A stretch of DNA of 64,000 nucleotides from AC-32 sp963765785. GTDB taxonomy: Bacteria; Actinomycetota; Thermoleophilia; Gaiellales; Gaiellaceae. Every line of letters starts with the position of its first letter. Positions within the stretch are counted from its first letter, which is position 1. The DNA lies in NCBI GenBank assembly GCA_963765785.1, contig CAVXXW010000022.1, positions 62,001 through 126,000 of the forward strand, given 5' to 3'. The notes beneath the pieces are model-generated. The model ran no database searches. It was not told the origin of the DNA and worked only from the letters and a program-made list of their open reading frames with translations. The position numbers were made by a program, and so were the translations under genes. This document shows positions 42,327-52,836 of the stretch, one piece after another.

Positions 42327-43982
42327 ATGCCGGGAACCACCAGGATCATCCCGCTCGGCGGCCTCGGAGAGGTCGGCAAGAACATGACGGTTTTCGAGGC
42401 CGACGGGGAGGCCGTGGTCGTCGACGCGGGGCTGGCGTTCCCGCGCGACGAGCACCTCGGCGTCGACCTGATCCTCCCCGACTTCTCCTACCTCGTCGAC
42501 CGCGACCGCCCGGTGCGCGCGGTGCTGCTCACGCACGGCCACGAGGACCACGTCGGCGCGCTGCCGTACCTCCTGCGCGAGGTCCGCGTCCAGGAGCTGT
42601 GGGCGACGCGGCTCACGCTCGGGCTCGTCAAGTCGAAGCTCGACGAGCACGGGCTGCTGCGCTCGGTGGAGCTGCGCGAGGCCGACCCGGAAGGCCCGCC
42701 CGTGGAGCTCGGCCCCTTCCGCGCCGAGTTCGTCCGCGTCGCGCACTCGATCCCCGACTCGGTCGCGATCGTGCTCGACTCGCCCGGCGGCCGGATCCTG
42801 CATACCGGCGACTACAAGCTCGACCACACGCCCGTCGACGGCCTCCGCACCGACGTCGGCCGGCTCGCTGAGATCGGCAACCGCGGGGTCGACCTCTTCC
42901 TCGGCGACTCGACCAACGCCGAGCGCCCGGGCGTGACCGGCTCGGAGCGGCTCGTGGGCGAGGCGTTCCGGCAGCTGATCCCGCCGCGCACCGGCCGCAT
43001 CCTCGTCGCCTCGTTCGCGTCGAACGTGCACCGGATGCAGCAGGCGATCGACGTGGCGGTCGAGGTCGGGCGCAAGGTCTGCGTCGTCGGCCGCTCGATG
43101 CGCAAGAACGTAAACATCGCGCGGAACCTCGGCTACATCGACGTGCCGGAGGAGACGCTGATCCGGCCGGCAGAGCTCGACGAGTATGCGCCGGGCGACG
43201 TGATGATCCTCTGCACAGGCAGCCAGGGCGAGCCCCTCTCGGCGCTGGTGCGGATCGCCTACGGCGACCACCCGGCGGTGAAGGTCGAGGCGGGCGACAC
43301 CGTGATCATCTCGGCCAAACCGGTGCCGGGGAACGAGCTGCGCGTCCACGACGCGATCAACCAGCTCGCCCGCAACGGCGCCGAGGTGCTCCACCAGGAG
43401 ATCGCGCCGGTGCACGTCTCCGGTCACGGGTACGCCGAGGAGCTGCGTACGATGCTCGGCCTCGTGCGGCCGAAAACGGTCATGCCGGTGCACGGCGAGT
43501 TCCGGATGCTCGCGGCGCACGCGCGGCTAGCGGAGGAGAGCGGCGTCCCCACGAACCGGATCGTCCTCGCCGAGAACGGCACCGTCGTCGAGCTGGACGA
43601 GTCGGGCGCCTACATCACAGGACACGTCGAGAGCGGGGTCACGTTCGTCGACGGGCTCGGGGTGGGCGACGTACAGGACGTAGCGCTCCGCGACCGGCGG
43701 CACCTGTCCGAGGACGGCGTCCTGATCGTCGTCGCCACCCTCGGCGGTGGCAACGGCTCGGTCGGCAGGACCGAGCTGATCGCGCGCGGCTTCGCCGAGC
43801 CGGGGGAGCCGTTGCTCGACGAGATGCGGGAAGAGGCGGAACGGGTACTGGACGAACTGGTGCACGAGCACGTGACCGAGATCAAGCTCTTGCAGGAGCA
43901 CCTCCACGACGGCCTCGGCCAGCTGATCTACGACCGCACGGGTAGACGGCCGATGATCTTGCCCGTAGTAGTAGAGGTATGA
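42327..43982 (+). CDS. rnj: Ribonuclease J
   Basis: Metallo-beta-lactamase/beta-CASP RNase with 5' to 3' exo- and endonuclease activity. The 551 aa protein has H70-G-H72-E-D74-H75 in LLTHGHEDHVGALPYL, HTGDYK, GDSTNAERPG, the beta-CASP region with SFASNVHRMQ, and the C-terminal dimer domain. ATG 42327 follows the -10 box. It overlaps the following gene by ATGA. RNase J, RNase Y and PNPase all lie in this window. Confidence 0.95.
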   Translation: MPGTTRIIPLGGLGEVGKNMTVFEADGEAVVVDAGLAFPRDEHLGVDLILPDFSYLVDRDRPVRAVLLTHGHEDHVGALPYLLREVRVQELWATRLTLGLVKSKLDEHGLLRSVELREADPEGPPVELGPFRAEFVRVAHSIPDSVAIVLDSPGGRILHTGDYKLDHTPVDGLRTDVGRLAEIGNRGVDLFLGDSTNAERPGVTGSERLVGEAFRQLIPPRTGRILVASFASNVHRMQQAIDVAVEVGRKVCVVGRSMRKNVNIARNLGYIDVPEETLIRPAELDEYAPGDVMILCTGSQGEPLSALVRIAYGDHPAVKVEAGDTVIISAKPVPGNELRVHDAINQLARNGAEVLHQEIAPVHVSGHGYAEELRTMLGLVRPKTVMPVHGEFRMLAAHARLAEESGVPTNRIVLAENGTVVELDESGAYITGHVESGVTFVDGLGVGDVQDVALRDRRHLSEDGVLIVVATLGGGNGSVGRTELIARGFAEPGEPLLDEMREEAERVLDELVHEHVTEIKLLQEHLHDGLGQLIYDRTGRRPMILPVVVEV

Positions 43983-44533
43983 GCACCCTCCGCGCAGAGC
44001 CGGGCTGGGCCGACGTGCTGCTGGACAATGCCGCCGACGCCGCGACGGCCGACCAGCTGATCCGACAGCTGAACGCCGCCGCCGTGGCCTCGCTCGCGTT
44101 CTGCCGGCTGCTCGAGCGCTGGGGCCGGGGCGACGCGGCGCCTTCGACGCCCGGGGCGCGGCAGGCGGCGCTCCGCCGCGCGGCCGATCGCGCCGAGACC
44201 GCGCTCGTGGGCCTGGAGCGGCCGCTCGGCCGCTACCTGCTCGAGCTCGAGCCCGAGCGGGCGGAAGGACGCTCGTGGTACGGCGCGCCAGGCGCAGCGG
44301 AGCTGATCGAGTGGGCGCCGGTGCTCCACCGAGCGGGCGTTCGCTGCTCGTCCGTCCGGGTCGCGCAGGTCTACCTCGAGCTCGCGGTCTTCCTGCGCGC
44401 GCTGGCGGGCCTCGACGACGCGGCACGTATCCGCTTGGCGCCCGACCGCTCGTCGCTCTGGGCCGGGCTCTTCGACCTGCGCGAGAACCTGCTCGGACGC
44501 GCGGTCGAGGATCTCAAGGCGCTTGCCGCCTGA
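43979..44533 (+). CDS. Helical protein of unknown function
   Basis: Unrecognised 184 aa protein. It is mostly helical with Leu, Ala and Arg repeats (LIRQLNAAAVASLAFCRLLE, VAQVYLELAVFLRALAGL) and no signal peptide or membrane segment. It is coupled to rnj by an ATGA overlap and to ribokinase by an 11-base overlap. An accessory to RNase J is possible but not shown. Confidence 0.6.
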   Translation: MSTLRAEPGWADVLLDNAADAATADQLIRQLNAAAVASLAFCRLLERWGRGDAAPSTPGARQAALRRAADRAETALVGLERPLGRYLLELEPERAEGRSWYGAPGAAELIEWAPVLHRAGVRCSSVRVAQVYLELAVFLRALAGLDDAARIRLAPDRSSLWAGLFDLRENLLGRAVEDLKALAA

Positions 44534-45338
44534 GCTCGTTGTCGTAGGGTCGGTCAACCTCGACCTGGTCGCCCGCTCTACGCGGTTGCCGCGGGTGGGG
44601 GAGACGCTCACCGACGCGACGTTCGCCCGCTACCCCGGCGGCAAGGGCGCGAACCAGGCGGTCGCCGCCGCACGGCTCGGAGCGGCCGTCCGCTTCGTCG
44701 GCGCCGTCGGGCCGGACGAGCTGGCGGGGCCGGCACTCGCCGGTCTGCGGGAGGCCGGCGTCGAGCTCGAGCTCACGCAGGGCCACGCGACCGGCGTGGC
44801 GCTGATCCTCGTCGACGACGCGGGCGAGAACGTGATCGTCGTCGCGCCCGGTGCGAACGTGCAGGTCGGGCGCGTCGAGGTCGGCGGAAACGTCCTCTGC
44901 CAGCTCGAGGTCTCGGACGAGACGGTCGTCTCTGCCGCCGAGGGCGCGGAGCGGTTCTTCCTCAACGCCGCACCCGCGCGGGCGATCCCGGCCGAGTTCG
45001 TGGGCGCTGCGGAGCTCGTCGTCGTCAACCGCTACGAGCTCGACTCGCTCCCCGAGACGCCGCGCCTGCTGGCGTTGACGCTCGGCGACGAGGGCGCCGT
45101 GCTGATCGAAGACGGGGTGGAGGTCGCGCGCGCCGCCGCTCCGCGGGTCGAGGCGGTCGACGGCACCGCTGCCGGCGACGCGTTCACGGCCTGCCTGGTC
45201 GTCTCGCTGCTCGAGGTCCGTGACCGGGAAGAAGCACTGCGACGCGCCTGCGCCGCCGGGGCGATCGCAGCCTCGCGCGCGGGAGCGCAGCCGTCGCTGC
45301 CGACCGCTGCCGAGGTCGATGCGATGCTCTCCGGATGA
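44523..45338 (+). CDS. rbsK: Ribokinase
   Basis: Phosphorylates ribose at O5. The 271 aa PfkB-family protein has VVVGSVNLDLVARSTRLPR, the N-terminal Gly pair in ARYPGGKGANQAVA, and the C-terminal catalytic motif DGTAAGDAFTACLV with Asp. TTG 44523 is the likely start, within the previous gene. It is followed at once by a nucleoside hydrolase, whose product ribose it could use. The family also contains other sugar kinases, so the substrate is inferred from context. Confidence 0.87.
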   Translation: MPPELVVVGSVNLDLVARSTRLPRVGETLTDATFARYPGGKGANQAVAAARLGAAVRFVGAVGPDELAGPALAGLREAGVELELTQGHATGVALILVDDAGENVIVVAPGANVQVGRVEVGGNVLCQLEVSDETVVSAAEGAERFFLNAAPARAIPAEFVGAAELVVVNRYELDSLPETPRLLALTLGDEGAVLIEDGVEVARAAAPRVEAVDGTAAGDAFTACLVVSLLEVRDREEALRRACAAGAIAASRAGAQPSLPTAAEVDAMLSG

Positions 45339-46246
45339 GCACGCCGATCCTGCTCGACTGCGACCCCGGGCACGACGACGCGATCGCGCTGCTGCTCGCG
45401 CTCGCGAGCGACGAGGTCGAGTTGCGCGGTGTCACGACCGTCGCCGGCAACCAGACACTCGAGAAGACGACGGCGAACGCGATCCGCGTGCTCGAGCTCG
45501 TCGGCAGGGCCGACGTGCCTGTCGCACCGGGCGCCGAGCGGCCGCTCGTGCGCGAGCCTCGGGTCGCGGCCAACGTCCACGGCGAGACCGGGCTCGACGG
45601 CCCGGACCTGCCGCCCCCGCAGGCACGGCCCGAAGGCGAGCACGCGGTTGACTTCCTCGCGGGCCGCATCGCCGGAACGACGCTTGTCGCGACAGGGCCG
45701 CTGACGAACGTCGCGCTCCTCCTCGCCCGCCATCCGCGGGCCCGGCCGGAGCGGATCGTGCTGATGGGCGGCGCGATCGCCGAGGGCAACGTCACGCCGG
45801 CCGCGGAGTTCAACATCTGGGGCGACCCGGAGGCGGCGGCGCGCGTGTTCGCCAGCGGCCTAGAGGTGACGATGGTCGGCCTCGACGTGACCCACCGGGC
45901 GCTGTTCACCTCGGCGCACGCCGAGCGGCTGCGCGCCGCGGGCCGCGTCGGGAAGGTCGTCGCGGAGCTGCTCGACTTCTACGGCGTGTTCCACCGCGAG
46001 GTCTACGGCTTCGACGGCTCGCCGATCCACGACGCGGTCGCCGTCGCTCACGTGATCGACCCGTCGCTGCTCGAGACCCGGCACCTGAACGTGCAGGTCG
46101 ACTGCGCGTCGGAGCTGTGCCGCGGGCGCACCGTGGTCGACCTCTGGCGGCGCACGGGCCTCGAGCCGAACGCGCACGTCGCCGTCGGAATCGACTCTGA
46201 GCGCTTCCTCGACCTGTTACACGAGCGCCTCGCCCAGCTAGCCTAG
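45335..46246 (+). CDS. Inosine-uridine-type nucleoside hydrolase
   Basis: Splits ribonucleosides into base and ribose. The calcium-binding D8-C-D10-P-G-H-D14-D15 motif starts the 303 aa chain; ERIVLMGGAI, EFNIWGDPEAA and the C-terminal FDGSPIHDAVAVAH (with the active-site His) follow. ATG 45335 overlaps the ribokinase end. Together they form a nucleoside salvage pair, close to the nucleoside ABC transporter genes. Confidence 0.92.
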   Translation: MSTPILLDCDPGHDDAIALLLALASDEVELRGVTTVAGNQTLEKTTANAIRVLELVGRADVPVAPGAERPLVREPRVAANVHGETGLDGPDLPPPQARPEGEHAVDFLAGRIAGTTLVATGPLTNVALLLARHPRARPERIVLMGGAIAEGNVTPAAEFNIWGDPEAAARVFASGLEVTMVGLDVTHRALFTSAHAERLRAAGRVGKVVAELLDFYGVFHREVYGFDGSPIHDAVAVAHVIDPSLLETRHLNVQVDCASELCRGRTVVDLWRRTGLEPNAHVAVGIDSERFLDLLHERLAQLA

Positions 46247-46271
46247 GCGCCGATCGCCGGCGCCGCCTGGA

Positions 46272-46298
46272 GGCCCTGCGAGCTTTGCTTGCAGGGCC
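46272..46298 (+). terminator. Strong hairpin after the nucleoside hydrolase gene
   Basis: GGCCCTGCGAGC (46272-46283), loop TTT, GCTTGCAGGGCC (46287-46298), one G-T pair. An outer CTGGA/TCCAG can extend it. No T-tract. Confidence 0.6.
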
Positions 46299-46346
46299 GG
46301 GCTGACTCCAGTCCTGTGCACCCGCCCGTCTGGCCTACACAGCCAG

Positions 46347-46352
46347 TAGCCT
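46347..46352 (+). promoter_or_regulatory. Leaderless -10 of the 133 aa membrane protein gene
   Basis: TAGCCT followed by 7 nt and GTG 46360. Confidence 0.6.
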
Positions 46353-46359
46353 TGAGTCC

Positions 46360-46761
46360 GTGGCTCTCGCCGACATCTACACACTGCTGATCCCGGTCTT
46401 CATCCTGGTCGGGCTGCTGCTCCTGTTGCTCGCGCTCAACCTGCTCGCGCGGGTCGACAACGGGCGCTACGTGCGGCCGCTCGCGAACCTGATGATGAAG
46501 GTGCCGTTCCTGAAGCGCTGGCTGACGAAGGCGTCGAAGGCGAACCTGGAGCGCAAGAACCCGGAGCTCGCGAGCGCGATCGCCAAGCTCGAGCGCAGCG
46601 GCGTCCAGAACGACCCTCAGCGCGCGCAGGCCGCGCTCTCGCGGCTCAGTGCCTCCGAGCGCCGTGCCTACCTCGACGCGGCCGGCGCGGAGGGCGCGAT
46701 CCCGGAGCCGATGAACCGCCAGCAGCGCCGCCAGGCGGCGAAGCTCAAGAAGCGCCGTTAG
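46360..46761 (+). CDS. Single-pass membrane protein, 133 aa
   Basis: An unrecognised small protein with one N-terminal helix (residues 5-28, YTLLIPVFILVGLLLLLLAL) and a long cytoplasmic part that is helical and basic, ending Q-R-R-Q-A-A-K-L-K-K-R-R. GTG 46360 follows a leaderless promoter. It lies just upstream of ftsK with 44 bp between. The basic tail could bind nucleic acid or acidic lipid heads. Confidence 0.65.
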   Translation: MALADIYTLLIPVFILVGLLLLLLALNLLARVDNGRYVRPLANLMMKVPFLKRWLTKASKANLERKNPELASAIAKLERSGVQNDPQRAQAALSRLSASERRAYLDAAGAEGAIPEPMNRQQRRQAAKLKKRR

Positions 46762-46805
46762 CCTCCTCAAGAGGGAACGCCGAGGCGGCGTCGAAGCAGC
46801 GGCGC

Positions 46806-48989
46806 ATGGCGCGCCGCCGCAAACGACGCACCCTCAGGCCACGCATGCCCTCGCGCGTCCGGCGCAAGAAGCGCAGGGCGAAGAAGGCCGAGGGACACCA
46901 GCACCCAGAGCTGATCGGGCTGGGGCTCGTCGCGCTGGGCGTCTTCCTCGCCGCGGTCGTCTGGGCCGGCTGGAACGGCGGCTACGTCGGCGTCTGGGTC
47001 GGCGACGGACTCGACGCGCTGATCGGCAGTGCATCGTACGGGCTGCCGGCCGCGCTGGTGATCGTCGGCGCGCTGATGGTGGCGCGCAGCGACCTCGTCG
47101 ACGTGCGGCCGTTCCGCACGGGGCTGGTGGTGCTCGCCTTGGGCCTGATGATCACGCTCGGCAAGGACCAGGGCGGCTACGTCGGCACGCTGCTCGGCGG
47201 CGGGCTCGCGCTCGCGATCGGCTCGACCGGCGTCGCGATCGCGGGCGTGCTGACGCTGCTCGTCGGCGCGCTGCTGATCACGGGGGCCTCTGCGGGCGCG
47301 ATGGTGCGCAGCTCGGGCCGGGCGGTGCACCGCGCCGCCCGCAGGACGATCCCGCGGCGCGCCGAGCCGCGCCTGCAGGTGATCCCGGGCGCCGCGCTTC
47401 CGGCGCCGCCGAAGCCGGTCGCGCCCCCGGTCGACGTCGTCAACGAGTTCCCGGACATCGTCTCCGAAGGGCCGCCGCCGCTCGTGCACGCCGAGCCGGA
47501 GTCGGACGAGCCGGACGAGGCGAGCCTCTTCGACATCACCTCCGAGACCGCGAGCGAGTACCGGCTGCCCGACCGCACGCTGCTCCGCTGCTCGGCGCCC
47601 GGCTCCGGCCCCGACGCCGAGCACACGGGCCGCGTCGCCGAGGCGCTCGTCCAGACGCTCGCGAACTTCGGCGTCGACGCGACCGTGATCGGCCAGATCT
47701 CCGGCCCGCGGGTGACGCGCTACGAGCTGCAGCTCGCGCCGGGGACGAAGGTCTCGAAGGTCGCGGGCCTGAAGGACGACCTCTCCTACGCGCTCGCGAC
47801 GACGGAGATCCGCATCCTCGCGCCGATCCCCGGCAAGCAGGCCGTCGGGGTCGAGCTGCCGAACACGAGCCCGAACCTCGTCACGCTCGGCGACATCTAC
47901 GACGACCTGCCGGCGACCTCGAGCCCGCTCTCGGTGTGGCTCGGGAAGGACATCTCCGGCCAGGCGGTCTGGACCGACCTGGCGCGGATGCCGCACATCC
48001 TGATCGCCGGCACGACGGGCTCGGGGAAGTCGGGCTGCATCAACACGATCCTCACCTCGGTGCTGCTGCGCTCGACGCCCGACGACGTGCGGATGATCCT
48101 GATCGACCCGAAGCGGATCGAGCTCAACTACTACGAGTCGATCCCGCACCTGCTCACGCCGGTCGTCTCGAGCCCGAAGGAGGCCGCCGCCGTGCTGCGC
48201 AACGTGGTCGCCGAGATGGAGCGCCGCTACGAGCGCCTCTCGGCGGTGCGCGCCCGCAGCCTGCCGGAGGCGAACCGCGCGTTCCGCTCCCGCGGCGAGC
48301 AGACGCTGCCGTACCTGCTCGTCGTGATCGACGAGCTCGCCGACCTGATGATGATCTCGCCGCAGGAGGTGGAGGACGCGGTCATCCGGCTCGCGCAGAA
48401 GTCCCGCGCGGTCGGCATCCACCTGGTGCTGGCCACCCAGCGGCCGTCGGTGGACGTGATCACCGGCATGATCAAGGCGAACGTCCCGAGCCGGATCGCC
48501 TTCGCCGTCTCGAGCCAGACCGACTCGCGGGTGATCCTCGACCAGGCCGGCGCGGAGAGCCTGCTGGGCCAGGGCGACATGCTCTTCAAGCCGCTCGGCA
48601 CCTCGCGCCTGCAGCGCCTCCAGGGCGCCTTCGTGACCGAGGACGAGATCGCGTTAATCGTCGAGCAGTGCCGCGCCCAGCGCGAGCAGGAGCTCGACGA
48701 AAGCCTGCTCGAGACGCCGCAGGTCTTCGAGGACGAAGGCGGGCACGACGACGGCGAGTTCGACCCGGACGAGGACCCGCTGCTCGACAAGGCGATCGAG
48801 GTGGTCGTCCAGACCCAGACGGCCTCGGTCTCGCTCCTGCAGCGGCGCCTGCGCGTCGGCTACACCCGGGCGGGGCGCCTGATCGACATGCTCGAGCGCC
48901 GCGGGATCATCTCCGGGTACGAAGGCTCCAAGCCGCGACGCGTGCTGGTGGACGAGAGCTCGCTTCCGCAGCTCATCGACGCCATTTGA
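46806..48989 (+). CDS. ftsK: DNA translocase FtsK/SpoIIIE
   Basis: Moves chromosomal DNA through the division septum. A very basic N-terminus (residues 1-30), four membrane helices to about 170, a Pro-rich linker, then the motor. Walker A is G402-T-T-G-S-G-K-S, Walker B LLVVIDELADLMM, and the QRPSVDVITGMIKANVPSRIAF segment follows. A C-terminal gamma winged-helix domain (LRVGYTRAGRLIDMLERRGI) reads KOPS-like sequences. At 727 aa it is of normal actinobacterial size. Confidence 0.95.
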   Translation: MARRRKRRTLRPRMPSRVRRKKRRAKKAEGHQHPELIGLGLVALGVFLAAVVWAGWNGGYVGVWVGDGLDALIGSASYGLPAALVIVGALMVARSDLVDVRPFRTGLVVLALGLMITLGKDQGGYVGTLLGGGLALAIGSTGVAIAGVLTLLVGALLITGASAGAMVRSSGRAVHRAARRTIPRRAEPRLQVIPGAALPAPPKPVAPPVDVVNEFPDIVSEGPPPLVHAEPESDEPDEASLFDITSETASEYRLPDRTLLRCSAPGSGPDAEHTGRVAEALVQTLANFGVDATVIGQISGPRVTRYELQLAPGTKVSKVAGLKDDLSYALATTEIRILAPIPGKQAVGVELPNTSPNLVTLGDIYDDLPATSSPLSVWLGKDISGQAVWTDLARMPHILIAGTTGSGKSGCINTILTSVLLRSTPDDVRMILIDPKRIELNYYESIPHLLTPVVSSPKEAAAVLRNVVAEMERRYERLSAVRARSLPEANRAFRSRGEQTLPYLLVVIDELADLMMISPQEVEDAVIRLAQKSRAVGIHLVLATQRPSVDVITGMIKANVPSRIAFAVSSQTDSRVILDQAGAESLLGQGDMLFKPLGTSRLQRLQGAFVTEDEIALIVEQCRAQREQELDESLLETPQVFEDEGGHDDGEFDPDEDPLLDKAIEVVVQTQTASVSLLQRRLRVGYTRAGRLIDMLERRGIISGYEGSKPRRVLVDESSLPQLIDAI

Positions 48990-49050
48990 CGTAGGACCTG
49001 CGGGCCTCAAACAGGGCCGAGCGGCCTATGCACCGCGCCTAACTTCGGGT

Positions 49051-49056
49051 TAGCAT
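49051..49056 (+). promoter_or_regulatory. Candidate -10 of the first BMP gene
   Basis: TAGCAT inside the hairpin-prone CTAAC-TTCGG-GTTAG. The leader to GTG 49102 contains GAGGGAGGG, so this gene is SD-driven. Confidence 0.4.
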
Positions 49057-49101
49057 CCAGCGTCTTTTCCAGGCGGAGTGTTTTTCAATGAGGGAGGGCA
49101 A

Positions 49102-50142
49102 GTGAAGGTTTCACGTCGTATGTCCATCGTCGCTGCGGCGCTCGCGGTCGTGATACTGGCCGGGCTCGCTGCGCTGGTGGGCAGCAGCTCGAGCCGGGCG
49201 TCGACCCAGGCGAGCAAGGCCACCTTTGTGGCCACGCTGGTCAGCGACATCGGCAAGTTCAACGACCGGTCGTTCAACCAGTCGCAGAAAGAGGGTCTGA
49301 TCCGGGCGAAGAAGCAGCTGCACGTCAAGACCAATGCGCTGCAGTCGAACTCGACCTCGGATTACATCCCGAACCTGACGCAGGCCGTCAGGCTCCACTC
49401 GAACCTGATCATCTCGGCCGGCTTCCTGCTCGCCGACGCCACGAACACGGTCGCGAAGAAGTACCCGAAGATCCACTTCGCGATCACCGACTATGACGCC
49501 AAGACCGCGCCGTTCAACGGCCGGAAGAACGTGATGGGCCTCACCTACGCGGCCAATGAGTCCGGCTGCCTGGTGGGCGTGCTCGCGGCGAAGACGGCCC
49601 AGAAGGCCGGCAAGAAGATCATCGGCGCCGTCGGCGGCTTGCAGATCCCGCCGGTCGACATCTGGATCGCGGGCTACAAGTTCTGCGCGCAGAAGGCCGT
49701 CCCTGGCACGCAGGTGCTGGTCGGCTACTCGCAGGACTTCGTGGCTGCTGACAAGTGCAAGACGGTCGCCGAGAACCAGATCGCGCAGGGCGCCCAGGTG
49801 CTCTTCCAGGTCGCCGGCGGCTGTGGCCTCGGCACGCTCAAGGCCGCTGCGGCCGCGGGCATCTGGGGCATCGGGGTCGACAAGGACCAGTACAAGGACT
49901 CGGCCCGCGTGCTCACGTCCGGCGTCAAGCGCGTCGACAATGGGGTCTACCAGGCCATTCAGAAGACGTTGGCCAAGAAGGGGTTCAAGGGCGGCGGCAA
50001 CCTGCTCTTCAACCTCAAGAACGGTGGCATGAGCGTGGGCAAGATCAACCCGTCCGTGCCGAAGGCGTACATCACGCTGATGAACACCTACAAGACGAAC
50101 ATCATCAAGAAGAAGCTGCACGTCCCGACGAAGCTGTCGTAG
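49102..50142 (+). CDS. BMP-family nucleoside-binding protein, non-lipidated paralogue
   Basis: A 346 aa solute receptor of the BmpA/Med family that captures nucleosides for ABC uptake. Residues 1-30 form an N-terminal hydrophobic export or anchor segment with no Cys lipobox. Core signatures are VSDIGKFNDRSFNQSQ, LIISAGFLLADATNT and TYAANESGCLVG, with GGCGLGTLKAA later. GTG 49102 is set by GAGGGAGGG at 49089-49097. It is very similar to the next gene but differs in its N-terminus. Confidence 0.9.
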   Translation: MKVSRRMSIVAAALAVVILAGLAALVGSSSSRASTQASKATFVATLVSDIGKFNDRSFNQSQKEGLIRAKKQLHVKTNALQSNSTSDYIPNLTQAVRLHSNLIISAGFLLADATNTVAKKYPKIHFAITDYDAKTAPFNGRKNVMGLTYAANESGCLVGVLAAKTAQKAGKKIIGAVGGLQIPPVDIWIAGYKFCAQKAVPGTQVLVGYSQDFVAADKCKTVAENQIAQGAQVLFQVAGGCGLGTLKAAAAAGIWGIGVDKDQYKDSARVLTSGVKRVDNGVYQAIQKTLAKKGFKGGGNLLFNLKNGGMSVGKINPSVPKAYITLMNTYKTNIIKKKLHVPTKLS

Positions 50143-50161
50143 GACGTTCACTCGATGATGT

Positions 50162-50189
50162 GACGGCGGGCCCTGCGGGGCCCGCCGTC
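50162..50189 (+). terminator. 12 bp perfect hairpin between the two BMP genes
   Basis: GACGGCGGGCCC (50162-50173), loop TGCG, GGGCCCGCCGTC (50178-50189). No T-tract. It could stop or pause transcription from the first BMP gene. Confidence 0.75.
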
Positions 50190-50209
50190 GTCTGGTAGAA
50201 CATCTTTTC

Positions 50210-51259
50210 GTGGGGGTGATGCGAAAAGCAACGTACGTGCTCGGTGCGGTCGCCGTCCTCGCGCTTGCGGCCGGCTGCGGCGGGAGCAGCAAGAAGAGCA
50301 GCTCCTCGACGCAGACCTCGACCTCCGGAGGTGCGACCTCGAACAAGCTCGTCGCGCTCGTCAGCGACATCGGCAAGTTCAACGACCGCTCCTTCAACCA
50401 GTCGCAGAAGGAAGGTCTCGACCGTGCCAAGGCCGAGCTCGGGATCCAGACGGCCGAGCTGCAGTCGAACTCGACCTCGGACTACGTCCCCAACCTGACG
50501 CAGGCCGTGCGCAAGAAGGCCGACCTGATCATCTCGGCCGGCTTCCTGCTCGCCGACGCGACCAACACGGTCGCTCAGAAGAACCCGAACATCCACTTCG
50601 CGATCACCGACTACGACGTCACGGGCACGCCCTTCAACGGCCGCAGGAACGTGATGGGCCTGACCTACGCGGCGAACGAGTCCGGCTGCCTCGTCGGCTA
50701 CCTCGCGGCCGAGATGGCGAAGAAGCAGGGCGGCAAGCAGATCATCGGCGCGGTCGGCGGCCTGAAGATCCCGCCGGTCGACATCTGGATCGCCGGCTAC
50801 CAGTACTGCGCGAAGCTCTTCAACCCGAAGATCAAGGTCCTGGTCGGCTACTCGCAGGACTTCGTCGCCTCGGACAAGTGCAAGACGGTGGCCCAGAACC
50901 AGATCTCGCAGGGCGCCCAGGTCCTTTTCCAGGTCGCTGGCGGCTGCGGGCTCGGGACGCTGAAGGCCGCCGACGAGGCCGGCATCTGGGGCATCGGCGT
51001 CGACAAGGACCAGTACAACGACGCGAAGCGCGTCCTCACCTCCGGCGTCAAGCGCGTCGACAACGGCGTCTTCCAGGCGGCGAAGCTCGTTACCGAGAAT
51101 CAGTTCAGGGGTGGCAGCAACCTGCTCTTCAACCTGAAGAACGGCGGCATGGACGTCGGCAAGATCAACCCGGCCGTGCCGAAGCCCTTGATCGACAAGA
51201 TGAACCAGCTGAGGCAGAAGATCATCTCGGGCCAGGTCAAGGTCCCCTCTTCGCTCTAG
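50210..51259 (+). CDS. BMP-family nucleoside-binding lipoprotein
   Basis: Second BMP receptor, 349 aa. The signal peptide ends in a lipobox L-A-A-G-C with Cys23, so the mature protein is lipid-anchored. A Ser/Thr linker precedes the binding fold, which shares VSDIGKFNDRSFNQSQ, SAGFLLADATNT and IPPVDIWIAGYQ with the upstream paralogue. GTG 50210 is preferred; TAGAAC ends 8 nt upstream. It is a recent-looking tandem duplicate and likely the main receptor for the ATPase and permeases downstream. Confidence 0.92.
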   Translation: MGVMRKATYVLGAVAVLALAAGCGGSSKKSSSSTQTSTSGGATSNKLVALVSDIGKFNDRSFNQSQKEGLDRAKAELGIQTAELQSNSTSDYVPNLTQAVRKKADLIISAGFLLADATNTVAQKNPNIHFAITDYDVTGTPFNGRRNVMGLTYAANESGCLVGYLAAEMAKKQGGKQIIGAVGGLKIPPVDIWIAGYQYCAKLFNPKIKVLVGYSQDFVASDKCKTVAQNQISQGAQVLFQVAGGCGLGTLKAADEAGIWGIGVDKDQYNDAKRVLTSGVKRVDNGVFQAAKLVTENQFRGGSNLLFNLKNGGMDVGKINPAVPKPLIDKMNQLRQKIISGQVKVPSSL

Positions 51260-51282
51260 CAGCGCACCTCCTGCCGCCTCCC

Positions 51283-51288
51283 TAGAAT
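51283..51288 (+). promoter_or_regulatory. Leaderless -10 of the nucleoside ABC ATPase gene
   Basis: TAGAAT followed by 9 nt and GTG 51298. Confidence 0.55.
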
Positions 51289-51297
51289 CTCCCCGCA

Positions 51298-52832
<1,535 letters not shown>

Positions 52833-52836
<4 letters not shown>

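Noticed and set aside
40374..43520. 1048-codon minus-strand frame across the HD-GYP gene and rnj
   Set aside because: Only the part left of 42284 is HD-GYP. The rest is antisense to RNase J and lacks domains.
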